From NCBI GenBank assembly GCA_950097015.1, contig CATNEN010000003.1, forward strand, positions 3,513,501-3,577,500: a stretch of DNA of 64,000 nt, read 5' to 3'. How positions within the stretch are numbered: position 1 is the stretch's first letter; every line of letters begins with the position of its first letter. A model generated the notes under the pieces. That model saw only the letters and a list, made by a program, of their open reading frames with translations. It did not search any database and was not told where the DNA came from. The position numbers and the translations under genes were made by a program. This DNA comes from Macrostomum hystrix (taxonomy: Eukaryota; Platyhelminthes; Macrostomidae). Below, in pieces: positions 30,401-40,500 of the stretch.

Positions 30401-33232
30401 GCGGCATTGTGAGTTCAACAATTATCTTCGTTGTTTTCTGCTGATCTCACGTGTTCTCAAATAATATCATGTGTTCTCAAATGATCTTAAATGCTCTCAA
30501 ATTGTCTCGAAGCTTCCTACCAGAGTCGCCCCGTTGGTTGATGGCGGTTGGTCGCCACTCAGAAGCGGAGCAGGTGATTCGCAAGGCCGCCAAAGTCAAC
30601 GGTGTACAGTTGCCTAGCGACTTGAACTTGGAGGATTCCAGCTCAAACCAGACAGACGGAACTGTTGAAAATTCAAAGGAGAGCTGCCTGACCGTGTTCC
30701 GGCACAAACGGCTGGTTTGTCTGTTTGCTAATGTCATCTTTCAGTGGTGAGATGATCAGAATTTGCATACAACCGATACAGCCACACAAACCTATTTTAC
30801 AGCTAGGTAAAATGAAGCACTACGAAATTAAAGGTCTTTGTCATGGACACAAATGAGAATTTTTATGACCAACTAATTTGAGCATTCATTGAGCATAGCC
30901 ATTTTGAGCACATCCACAGAAACATGGCTTGGGGGGTTGTCGTGCCATTCAGACCTCTGAGGGCCAACCTCCAAGGCACCGTGGCAGAATTGTACACTTT
31001 CTGACGATGAGAAAGTCAGGGCAGATGTACGCCTGTGTACCGTATCTGTGTACCGTATCTGTGTACCGTATCTGTGTACCGTATCTGTGTACCGTATCTG
31101 TGTACCGTATCTGTGTACCGTATCTGTGTGCTCAGGAGTCAGCGAAATGGGCAGAATTGACTTCAGGTCGCGGTCTACAGTCACTAAATATTGTGCCAGG
31201 ACCCCAGCCCTCCTGCAAATAAAGTTTTTTATTTTAACTTTGAATCTAACTGGCAATTAAGGGAAATATTTGTTTGCAATTTACCAACCTTATTGAGATT
31301 TTGTGTCTCTTTTAGAGAACAGTTTTCATCCTACCTAAGGGGGTTGTTGAACTTGCTAGAGTCAATAGTCTCAAACATTAGTTTTTTCCCCATTTCAGGC
31401 TAGTGGTTTCTCTGGTCTATCAGGGCCTCAGTTTGGGATCCGGCTCCCTACCTGGCAGCATTTTCCTCACCTCTTCTTTGAATGCCATTTCTGAAGCGTT
31501 CGGCTACCTCATGGCGCACCTGTTGCTGATGTGGCGCGGTAGGAAAGGGCCGCATATTTTCAGCATGTGTCTCTGCGGCTTGGTTCTCCTAGGCTGCGTC
31601 TTCCCGGCCGTCCTGGGCGCTGAAGGACTCGACGGCCTGCTGCTAGCTCTAGCACTTCTAGGGAAAGTTGGCATCTCGGCTTCGTTCGGCATCATCTACC
31701 TGTGGACTGCTGAGCAGATACCCACCAGCATGAGGCAGTTGGTGCTTGGAGTCGCTGCATTGGCTTCCAGAGTCGGTTACGCAATGGGACCGCTGGTCGT
31801 TGATCTGGTGAGTAGGCGAGGAATCAGGAAGTTTACGCGGCACGGATATGCTTGCTAGTCCGCATTTAATGCAGACTGCATTTCGGGGTGTCTGAGAGGT
31901 AGCACATGCGACTAGCGCACTAATGTCCCTCAAATGTCTAGCACGCTAATGCATATCAAAAGAAGAGTTTCGTATCAGCTTCCAAAAGTAGCAATATACC
32001 GATTTAAACATAAAAATGAAAGTTTCCGATCTTCATAGTGTATTTTTTCAGCGAAAAACTGCCTGCTAAACTTTTTCTAAAAACGTAGCTTCTCTTTCTT
32101 CTATTCCTAGTAGACCTTGCCATGTCCCACTGAATATGCGCCTGTGTATGAGCGTATGTTATCGGACTTTATGTCACGTGACTCTCGATGCAGTGCAGAG
32201 TTTGTCGCGCTCTCTCGAGGTCTGGATTGGCTGAGCCAGTTCTAGGCTCCGCCTATTGGCTGAGATATAAATGCGTCACGTGCCGGTTTAGTTCCTGTCG
32301 CTAAAAATAGAAACTTTTTTAGGTTATTTCAAATACCACCATTTTTCTTTTTTCCTGTATCTCCTAAACTTCCAACCAATCGCCATGAAAATCCATAACA
32401 ACGGCTAAAATTTTCTGCTCTATCCGATGAAACAGCTTCCAGAATCACAAAACATCGGTATCGTCGAGATATTCAACGATTCTCGTTGGAGTGATTGGTG
32501 GATGGAACCTGTTGTGTATGCGGCTTGCATGCCGCCTTAGAGTGTGCGTGGTGCGTTTTGATTGGCTGGGGGGGGTCGGTCCATCCGAACCGGTCTAGGC
32601 CGGGACGGGGGGTTGTTGTTTACTCTGACTGGCTAAAATATATATTAGTGCGCACAGGCCTTTGGAGGGCTTACGTTGTTTCCAACCTTCTAACCCAGTG
32701 CTCCGTTCTTCATTTGGCCACGCTGCCTCACATACAACAGAACCAAAACTTGCCTACTTGGTTGCATACTTGCAACCATGAAATAGCGCGTGATCTTTCT
32801 ACTGTTAAAAGAAGCGTATACTCAGCTTATCTTCGCGGATGTCAAGACCACTTCAGTTTATAATTTTACTGGATGCAAATTATTTTCAGAGCAAATTCGT
32901 TGAGACTTCACTTGGGAGCGCCCTGCCGCTCCTACTCTACGGAGTCTGCTCACTGACGGCCGGTCTCAGCGCCTCCCTCATGCCGGAGACTGCGGGCCGC
33001 GACCTGCCTGAGACGCTGCGGGAAGGCGACGAGCTGATGAAGCAGCAAAAGTGAGAAGACTTGATTAGAAAAAAATCACTGTCCACGATCTGACAAACTG
33101 CATTTACTTTTTTCTCAAACCGCACTCAGACTTTCCTGCTGCTTTGGACAATCGGCACAGATAGCACCTGGGCTGAGTGAGAACCAAAATGAGGATGAAT
33201 TTTTACAGGACAAGGAGTCAAACTTCGCTTGA
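21449..33232 (+). CDS. SLC22-like organic cation/anion transporter, gene 2
   Basis: Tandem paralogue of the gene at 7552. Exons: 21449-21542, 23762-24021, 24441-24550, 29977-30131, 30240-30408, 30513-30746, 31399-31807, 32890-33050, 33130-33232. Sum 1695 nt, 564 aa plus TGA. Exons 1, 3, 4, 5 and 8 have exactly the lengths of gene 1 (94, 110, 155, 169, 161) and all intron phases agree. Exon 2 encodes the extracellular loop with NxS/T sites (NAS, NAT, NQT) and cysteines. The exon 3/4 junction gives SDKFGRRT (about residue 153). Exon 6 has the canonical PESPRWL (about 265). Exon 7 has [11 protein letters not shown]. The C-terminus is hydrophilic and acidic. Introns are enlarged by insertions, above all intron 3 (5.4 kb). 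No frame damage seen, so probably functional despite this load. Substrate unknown. Confidence 0.88.
21720..22794. mobile_element. Non-autonomous hAT element with internal minisatellite
   Basis: The left end CAGGGGTAGGCAAACT and the inverted right end (CAGGGGTCGGCAAACT on the other strand) match at 15 of 16 bases and are typical hAT termini. Exact 8-bp target duplications GCTTAAAT flank it (21712-21719 and 22795-22802), the size hAT transposases make. Subterminal GC-rich sequence is inverted too (CTGGCGGGCC / CCGCGGGCC). There is no transposase. Nearly all the interior is a 16-bp minisatellite. It lies in intron 1 of transporter gene 2. Confidence 0.88.
21790..22706 (+). repeat. Minisatellite inside the hAT element, 16 bp
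   Basis: About 57 units of GAGAGATTAGACACGG with T/G and G/A variants. A variant tract (GAGAAAAGAC at 22101 and 22501) shows a block duplication of exactly 400 bp, 25 units. Confidence 0.94.
23019..23610. mobile_element. Possible inserted element with 5-bp target duplication
   Basis: The segment starts GTGGGTGACGT and ends ACGTCACACCCC, which are imperfect inverted repeats, and is flanked by GTAAT on both sides (23014-23018 and 23611-23615). It is 592 bp with no coding content. It could be a solo LTR or a small DNA element; the ends are not canonical TG..CA. Intron 1 of transporter gene 2. Confidence 0.4.
24100..24350 (+). repeat. 80-bp tandem repeat in intron 2 of transporter gene 2
   Basis: About three near-identical units. 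The marker AATCCACATC occurs at 24121, 24201 and 24281, exactly 80 bases apart. Divergence is almost nil, so the expansion is recent. Confidence 0.92.
24660..24893 (-). repeat. 3' LTR of the gypsy element
   Basis: 234 bp. On the minus strand it begins TGTGGTGACG and ends TTTACA. It lies at the 3' end of the minus-strand element and matches 28866-29099. Confidence 0.93.
24894..24905 (-). other. Polypurine tract of the gypsy element
   Basis: On the minus strand GGTGGGGAGGGA abuts the 3' LTR, the expected place and composition for the plus-strand primer. Confidence 0.75.
24992..28852 (-). CDS. Gag-pol polyprotein of the gypsy element
   Basis: A single frame of 1286 aa from the first ATG (28850-28852), just after the primer-binding site. 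Order: gag with capsid-like helices; two CX2CX4HX4C zinc knuckles (CFRCLSQRH.., CFNCSKLGH.., about residues 193-226); aspartic protease with DTGAS (about 283); reverse transcriptase with LPFGVAPA and the catalytic FIDD box (about 565), a variant of YxDD; RNase H ([22 protein letters not shown]); integrase with an HHCC-type finger followed by the D,D,E triad in HIDFAGP, TDNGPN and ASNGQAERA. The order PR-RT-RH-IN is that of Ty3/gypsy. Gag and pol are fused without a frameshift, as in several Mag-type elements. No stop or frameshift is seen. The overlapping antisense frames are not genes. Confidence 0.95.
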   Translation of the reverse strand: MSLVGSIEPFEEGTEKWQQYQERLEQFFEANDIKDEKKRAVLLSVCGKKTYQLIASLLAPGTPAASSYADICETLKNHFDPEPPEIVLRFRFYTRSRRAGESIADFLADLRRLARDCNFGSSLDSMLRDRFVLGINDDNIQRRLLSERKLTLDTALSRAQAEASAAEGNLMVTKSSASQEAFQIAKQPVAKRCFRCLSQRHAAAKCPFVDKKCFNCSKLGHAAAACKSPAATNRRGDQAVREVELEEEETHSLHVMAERRRGKIPPIETTVLIDGTPVRMEIDTGASVSLISSDTFRSELRGRPKLEPANAHLRTYSGEPVPLLGRIIVQVRAAGAAKELPLLVVNGSGSNLIGRDWLADLPLDWRSIKQVTKDGEHPRIRALLDQYADVFEPGLGKCNGPPVRLHLKDGARPRFFKARTVPFALKAKVEAQLDKEIEQGVLVPVNSSDYASPIVPVLKSDGSVRICADFKQTVNINIEPDKYPLPRIDELFAKLAGGQKFTKLDLSQAYSQMPLDEAAQQLCTINTSKGLLRYTRLPFGVAPAVGIFQRYMDSLLQSIPHVACFIDDLIITGADDGSHLRSLELVLQRLQQSGLRCGLGKCNFMQESVCYLGHRIDAAGLHPLQDKVRAIVDAPPPRNVTQLRSFLGMVNYYGKFMPNLSAELASLHRLLDQGAEWRWGAPQDAAFNKCKKLLSKAPVLVHIDDSKPLVLECDASPYGIGAVISHRINGIDQPIAFASRSLHDAETRYSQLDKEALAIIFGVKRFHSYLYGRKFTLISDHKPLLGLLHEGKPIPAMASGRIQRWALLLSAYSYTMEHRSGRSLLRADALSRLPLPERPRDAPVPADVVLVMDMLDEGPVTAGDIRVWTRKDPVLSRALHFTECGCWPEQTSPELQPYRSRRDQLSVQDGCLLWGTRVVVPHAGRSALLQCLHQGHQGASRMKALARSFFWWPKLDEAIEQLASDCADCRELQKSPAPVPLHPWAWPDRPWSRLHIDFAGPVEGKMLLVVVDVHSKWMDVHVMTSTTSAATIQRLRESFCTHGLPDIIVTDNGPNLVSEEMEKFLQQNGIRHVRTAPYHPASNGQAERAVQTLKKSLAKQKSGSLEGRVARFLLTYRVTPHATTGAPPCELLMGRRLRSLLDRVRPDLPARVALQQAIQKQQHDANARDRHIEVGDAVVARDFAADGRWKPAVVTASSGAASFSCQFDDGRQAQRHIDQLRKPLPTAPAAAAQESEAEPVAEPAAAETQTSAAAAAVASDTADTGDPVPIRRSTRQRATPDRLSYF
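28855..28864 (-). other. Primer-binding site, probably tRNA-Ser
   Basis: Immediately inside the 5' LTR the minus strand reads TGGCGACGAG, complementary to a tRNA ending CTCGTCGCCA. As I recall, animal tRNA-Ser(GCT) ends this way, and Mag-lineage elements use tRNA-Ser. The call rests on ten bases. Confidence 0.6.
28866..29099 (-). repeat. 5' LTR of the gypsy element
   Basis: 234 bp, same sequence as 24660-24893. It presumably holds the element's promoter, reading leftwards. Confidence 0.93.
29171..29976. other. Rest of intron 3 of transporter gene 2, coding-like remnant
   Basis: Between the SINE body and exon 4 lies GC-richer sequence. On the minus strand, about 29530-29320 reads without a stop ([19 protein letters not shown], then [16 protein letters not shown]) before a stop codon. 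The plus strand is also open over about 29100-29690. I do not recognise a family. It may be a gene or transposon fragment. Confidence 0.3.
30918..31215 (+). mobile_element. Family 1 SINE, 5'-truncated, with internal expansion
   Basis: Carries the body motifs GAGAAAGTCAGGGCAGATGT, TGTGTGCTCAGGAGTCAGCG and AATTG but lacks the tRNA head. A 13-bp tandem expansion (31035-31130) sits where other copies have a short CACCTGTGTGCGTGTG stretch. The copy lies in intron 6 of transporter gene 2. Confidence 0.75.
31033..31130 (+). repeat. Minisatellite inside a SINE, 13 bp
   Basis: Seven to eight identical units of TGTGTACCGTATC, wholly inside the SINE body. Confidence 0.93.
31808..32889 (+). other. Intron 7 of transporter gene 2, with promoter-like segment
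   Basis: About 32160-32310 contains two ATTGGCTGA (CCAAT-type) boxes, GATATAAATG at about 32264 and two CACGTG sites. A further GATTGGCTG occurs near 32560. This resembles a pol II promoter or an LTR, but no ends, target duplication or coding region were found. Confidence 0.35.
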
Positions 33233-34522
33233 TTTAATAGATGTGATCGATATTGATTCTAATCCTACAGATCGAGCTGCTCTGGATGCATGCGACCTTC
33301 CTAGTACGTGTACCTGCTGAACAAATATATAGCTTACACGTGTAAATATGCGATTCAACTAATCTCGGTACATTAATTAAACATGGATATAGTTTATTGT
33401 CAAGTTCGCGCGGTTATTACACACTTTAACTTACTGCAGAACGAATTTCTGAAATCGCAAATCTGCACGTCGACGATTCTTGGGTAGCGTAAAACAAAAA
33501 TACACATATTACTATATTCTAGTCGTTTGATCATGGGAAACTTATAAAATCGTAAAAAATTCCCTTTTTGAAAGTCTGCATGCATTCTCACAAAAAATTC
33601 TCAATCGATGTGTTTTTGTAAAGCATGTTCTTTTTTCGTTTTTTTATTTGCTACGCGCTATGTATGCTACTATAAAGATAGTGGTACACAAATTCATACG
33701 CTTCATTTGTCTGATGATAAATGATACTTGACAAATGGAAACTATTCGGCATGATCTCAATGGTTTACGTATATAGTTTATTTAATCTGTATTAAATAAT
33801 GCATCTTGTGCCTGCGTATCGATAAGTCGGATTATATTCACGGATAAAAGTTTTTTGCTAAATCGCTTAATTTGCAGCTCTAACTTCATAAATAAAATAA
33901 CGTTTACAAGGTAATTAGCTGGAGCCAGTCCAGATAAATTGATAGAAAGAGAATTCTTTTTGGAAGAGAATTTCGGCATGCAAACTCTCGCATACCATTT
34001 GCTTGATAGTTTGCTTGATAGTGCAGTAAGTAATTTGCTGCATGCAATTTTTGGTAACGAATTTCAACACTTCAAAATTCAAACTTCGTTCATCAAGCTA
34101 ACACTTTTTACAAAAGTTGATGTATTGACAACAGTCATACTGTAACTTACCTAAAAACTGAGCTTGAAAGTTGTAAATTAATTGCACAGGTCTGTTGGCT
34201 TTTTTTAAATATGTACGCAGTCTTACATCGCTTTGACGCTCGTTGCAAGCATTTTCTCTTATTTGTTAAAATTATTAAAACACGCATAATTTTAAATTGA
34301 TCGGCCATTAGACGGCACGCTTGTATAGCACGTGCTTGAGGACTTCAATGTATATTTACCGATCTAGATAACTAATCGTTGTTACTGATTGTCAGCAAGT
34401 TACTATTTATATTGCGCAAGTGAAAAAACTGAAATTGAGTTCTCATTTTGCTTTTTGTAATCATATTGATTTAGTTACAGGACTGCAAACCAACCCACTG
34501 TTTTGCAAAGTGAAGACCAGAT
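33233..34522. other. AT-rich intergenic stretch
   Basis: Separates transporter gene 2 from the WDHD1-like gene and presumably holds the 3' UTR of one and the promoter of the other. No canonical TATA box is placed usefully before 34523, and no repeat or RNA is seen. Confidence 0.45.
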
Positions 34523-37500
34523 ATGTGGTCACAAAAACTAATTAGCGCTGTTGCTGAGATTAAACCTACATTTTTAGACATAAATGACAGGTATGTTTGA
34601 AAATTACTATAAAAACCTCTTTATATGTATCCAAGTGTGTCCAACACTTTAGTCATGCTTTGCTGAAATTCAACATGGACATGGTGTGATTACTTATTTT
34701 GTTGTTCACTTATTCAGATCAGAAAATTCTAAAAGCAATAAGTCCTATACCAAAGTTAATGTAAAAGTATAGCACTACTACTAATGAATCCAACAGGGGT
34801 TATAACAATGTTGTTAGTTGTAGGTAGGCTAGTCAGTTAATCAGCTCCTGCATTACCTATAATAATGACAAATCTAATAGAATATGTTTCTATAGGCTGA
34901 AATTATCATTCCCATGCATTAAGCACACTATGCATTAAACTCCTGGATATAGCTCTTATATAAGGCATCCAATGTCCCAAGCAAACACAATTTTTTTCAA
35001 ATTAAAAATAGATAGTTTAATTAACAAAAATACATAGGGCCTAATTGCCAGAAAGTCATTGCAAGCTGGCTTGGTAAATTATGAGTGACAATTTTAAAGT
35101 TGTAAATATAATATAAAGGCTTGATTTTTTCACTCAAATATATTTACACTTGCTATTTGCCATTTGCCTAGTTGTTTTAAAACAATTATGATGTGATAGT
35201 AGTAGCTTGTTATATTTTTTAGAAATTATATTTACTTAGACCTAAACTGATATTTAAATTCTAACTTAAATTAAATTATAACACTTAGTTATTGTAATGG
35301 CTTTGCTTTCAATTTAGAAAAGTAATTTCACAAATTTTTAGTAAAGTTAATATAACATGACATGATATCCCTTCCTTCCCCAATCAGATTTGTGTCAGCC
35401 CTTGACCGCCAAGGCCAAGTACACATATTTGATGCTACAGCTAGTAGCCTTCTGCACACATGCGACACTGGCTCATTAGAGGCTGCTACAGCTGTTGCCC
35501 TGCGACCACCACATGTGCTATTGGGCATTGAGGCCAAGGTTGAGTTGCGCACTCTGCAGGATGACCTACCAGATGGGCCATTGACAAGGTGAGTTTATTG
35601 TGGAAGCAATTAGACAAGTGGTAATGTTCTGATTTTTTAAAACTGCCATAGTAGTAAATTTTTATTTAAAATTATTTGTTCTATGTGTAGGCCTATTATT
35701 GAAATTCCTTTACCAATGTTAAACCAATTGCTATACATTTTTTGTTTAGGAACAATACAATACAATATAATAAATACAATGGCCACTGGCCACAAGTGGT
35801 CAGGAAAGGGGGACATTGTCAAAAAGCATGCTTAGCTGCGCAGTCTCTGATGAAGGTAGCGCCATTGATCTGATCAGGCGCCCTGGCGTCTTCTGTCAGA
35901 CAGTCGACGAACCTCCGGGTCCGCGCCTGCCCCCGCCGGAACGGGCCCTGCTGCGTGTACAACAAGACCTGCAGCGGCTCCAGGCAGTAGGACTCGGCGC
36001 GAATGACGTGGCGCCAGCTTCAGGCGGCGCTGTCGCAGGGTCACGCTGGGAGGGCTCAGCTTGGCCCGCTGGTAGAGAGCCTGGTTGGTGAAGTGTTCGG
36101 CGTGATGGTGCACGCTGAAGGCAGCGCGCAGCAGGCTGGAGTGCGCCGCGTCCAGCTGGCGCTCCAGCACATCCGTCATGGTCCAGGTCTCGGCGTTGTA
36201 GAAGAGCACCGTTTCCACCACCGCCTGGAACAGTCGGGTTCTCAGCTGGCCACGCAAGCCCTCTGCGACGCCGCAGGTCCTCCTGGACGCTGGGCACGAG
36301 ACCACCAAGGTACCGGAACTGCTCACATCGGGGGAGCGGTGCTGCTGTTGCGCTGTCCATGCTGGGAAGGCGGATGTCCGCTGGCAGATCGGCTGGCACA
36401 GTCAGGACCTCCGTCTTCTTGGCGTTGATCTTAAGGCCAACCTTCGCAGCGGCAGCAGCTAGGCCATCGAGTAGGCATTGAGCACCAGCAGCAGTGGATG
36501 CCAGCAGGGCGAGGTCATCAGCATATCCGAGGACTGCCAGCCGCTTCTCCGGGTGCCGGCTGCTCGTTCACCTGCATAGGATGTAGCCGTCTATGTTGTC
36601 CGGTAGTCCTGTCCGCAGCACCCAGTCCAAGATGAGGATGAACAGGAAGGGAGCGAGGGTGTCTCCTTGCAGGACTCCGGATGAGGTGGTGAAGAAGTTA
36701 TGAACAAAATGATAAATTCACTTAAAATATATTAAAATAATACCTGATTACAATTATTGCCTCATTTTCCAATATGAGGCAATGAGGCAATATTTTCAAT
36801 TTTCTAATACTGTCATATAGCCCAGTGTATTGTTCAGTCCATAAACCCACCCAAAATTACCCCCCAGAATAATCTAGTCGATGTCAATTAACTGTAATTA
36901 GCAGTTAAAATTTCCTACAATATACTAAACAAGAGTCTTACACAAGTTCTAATCTAATACCCCGGACAGATTCACGGCCAATGTCACCTGTATCTCGGCC
37001 TCCGCTAGTCGTCTAGTTGGCATCGGCTCGTCCGATTTCACAGCAAAAGTTGTTGAATTAGACGACGGCGATTGCTACGTTGGCGAAGTTGTTTTAAAAG
37101 GTCACTCTGGACCACTGCTGTCTGTGGCCTTGGATCCGGAAGCTGAATACCTGGCCACATCGGCTTGCGATGGCACCGCTAGAATTTGGCTTGCTGGCAG
37201 CGGGAAACAGATTCGATCCTGGCCAGTCGGCCAGGCCTGCTCTGATGTGGCCCTGGCTGCTAGCCCCTGTCCGCTGGCTTGGGAACCGCTGGCCGGCCGT
37301 GTTCTGGCTATGCCAGTGGACTGCGAACTGCGCTTACTGGCCAGGTAAGTTTATCGACTAGATATGACACCTGGTTTGGTGTCGTTAATTAGTCAGATAA
37401 GACACCTGGTTTGGTTTAGTTAATTAGCCAGATAAGACACCTGGTTTGGTTTAGTTAATTAGTCAGATAAGACACCTGGTTTGGTGTAGTTAATTAGACA

Positions 37501-40500
37501 GATAAGACACCAGGCTTATTGTAGTTAATTAGCTAGATAAGACACCTGGTTTCGTATTGTATTATTTCCCACCTAAGACACCTAATTAAGGGATAGTTGA
37601 TCGTTTTATATATATCTAATAAAGCAAATCCTGTCTTATAATAGGACCACCCTGCAGCTAATTCAAATAAAGTCCTCAGGCCAAAGTGTACTTTTCCTAT
37701 ACTATTACTGATTCCCAAAATAACTAAAACAGAGACAGTTCCTGGCCAACTGCCGCCACCTGCTCTAGCGACCTGCTTCGCGGCCCAATCCTGTGCTGCG
37801 TCTGGAGCCAACAGGCCGATTTCATTGCCGCTGGCAGTCGCGACGGTATGGGATTAGCCTGTGTAGCCTGTAACTTGCTAATTACTTATGTTTATCCCTG
37901 ATTCACTAACTGACAACTGACCCTGGCCCCTGACCCACTAGCTACTCAATGACCCACTCGCTTCTCCCTGACCCACTAGCTACTCCCTGACCCACTAGCT
38001 ACTCAATGACCCATTCGCTACTCCCTGACCCACTAGCTTCTCCCTGACCCACTAGCTACTCCCTGACCCACTAGCTACTCAATGACCCACTTGCTATTCC
38101 CTGACTCACTAGCTACTCCATGACCCACTAGCTACTCCCTGACCCACTAGCTACTCCCTGACCCACTAGCTACTCAATGACCCACTTGCTATTCCCTGAC
38201 TCACTAGCTACTCCCTGACCCACTAGCTACTCCCTGACCCACTAGCTACTCAATGACCCACTAGCTACTCCCTGACCCACTAGCTACTCCCTGACCCACT
38301 AGCTACTCAATGACCCACTTGCTATTCCCTGACTCACTAGCTAGTCATTGACCCACTAGCTACTCCATGACCCACTAGCTACTCCATGACCCACTAGCTA
38401 CTCCATGACCCACTAGCTACTCAATGACCCACTAGCTACTCAATGACCCACTTGCTATTCCCTGACCCACTAGCTAGTCATTGACCCACAAGCTACTCCA
38501 TGACCCATAAAATAAAAACAGTTGTAACAATGCGCATATATCATACTCATACAATACTCTTACTTACCTAGGAGCCATCAGCGCCTGGTCCATCGCCTGG
38601 TCGGACGCCCCGCTTAGGGAGTCTAGCCTTCGCCAGGCCTCGCCATACTTTGCCCTTCGCAGTCCCGGCCTGTGCCCACTTCGTCAGCTGTTCTGGTGGT
38701 GGCGCAGTCCTGACGATGGCGCCGCTGTGCAGCCAACTCTGGTCTATCTGGATGCCAAGGGTGACATAAGAACTACCGAAGTTCGAAAGAATTGTTCATC
38801 AAGGCCGTTGCTGCAGCAGCAGCAGCAAAAGCAGCCTCCCAAACAATTGACCGAAGCTGAAGTTCTAGCTGAAGCTGAGCTAGCCGATATAGATCCGCGC
38901 GATCTAGTTGACGAATTCGAAATCGAAATGACTCAGCAGGAGTTGGAGAAACCTACTAAGAAATCAGCGACAGCTCCAGTCGGAGGACTTCAGCGTGATG
39001 ACATCGCCGACAATGATGACTACGATGATCAGTCAGGCGACAATGAAGCCGCTTCAGATAAAGATGACAAAGAGAATCGAGATGAGAAACCGAAGAAGAC
39101 CAAAAAGAAGAGAAATCTTAGTAGCAGCAGCGAAAGCAGCAGCAGCGGCGACAGTGCCGCCGGCAGTACTGCCCCAGCCCATCAGAAATCAGTTCATCGC
39201 CGCGTCAATCATCGTCGTCAGCGGCCGGTGCAGCCAGGCAGCACTGGCGGCTGTCCGCGCTATTTGGTCTGGAATCGGCTTGGCTGCGTGCTGGAAGCCG
39301 CGTCAGCGATGCCGGAACAGCCGCGAATCCTCACTGTTGAGTTTCACGACAGCGCTGCGCATCACGGCCTCATCATACCCAACAATCACGGCTTCAGTCT
39401 AGCCGCTCTAAGCCTCAGACTGTTAGTTCTGGCCGCGCCGTCTACCGCCGAAGCTCTGAGCTTTGTTCGCGTTCGCCCGTTGAGCGGCACGGATGGCGGT
39501 GAGTACGGCGGCGGCGCCGAATGGACTCAAGCTCTACCCAGAGGCGAGGATGTGGTCTGCTTGGCCACTGGCGATAATCGACTGTTTGCTGGTAGCGACA
39601 GGTCCGGCCTCTCTTTGCTGACTATTTTTTAGAACCTAATAAGCAACCCTGATTTTAGGGATCCCTTAATAACTAGTATTAGAAATCCCATATCCCGAAT
39701 TCTAGGAATCCTAGATCACTGATACTAGAGATCCCATATCCCGAATTCTAGGAATCCTAGATCACTGATACTAGAGATCCCATATCCCGAATTCTAGGAA
39801 TCCTAATCACTGATACTAGAGATCCCATATCCCGAATTCTAGGAATCCTTGATCGCTGATATTATAAATCCCATATCCCGAATTCTAGGAATCCTAGATC
39901 GCTGATATTATAAATCCCATATCCCGAATTCTAGAAATCCTAGATCGCTGATATTAGAAATCCCATATCCCGAATTCTAGGAATCCTAGATCGCTGATAT
40001 TAGAAATCCTAGATCGCTGATATTAGGATTATGAAAGATTGAGTGATCCTAGATTACAGATTTTCAGAATCCTAATATCCCAAAATGGTAGGTGTCCTAC
40101 ACAGGTGATTCTGTTATCCAAAATCCCGGATCATCAATTATATTGTGCCCATATCGATCATTCACTTGTAATTTGAGAATAAAATTTCTTTCATAAATAT
40201 TGTCTACTTTAGGCGCACGGTGCGCATTTGGTCCAGTCGAGGGCTTCAACTGGCCGCCTTGTCAGCTCCCGGCCCTCTAATAGCCCTCTCTGCCTGGCCT
40301 CGCGGCTTTGCCATTGTTCACGGCCTCGGTGGCGGCAGCAGCGGAAGCGGCGGAGACGGAAGCGACAATGATGACGACGACGATTGTCCAGTGGCGGCAG
40401 ACATGTACGAGATGTCGGAGTGTCCCACACCCGGCGAATGGCCCGTGCCAAAGTGAGTGCGCACATTGAGACATTGCTTCTGTTGCTGTGGGTACATTGC

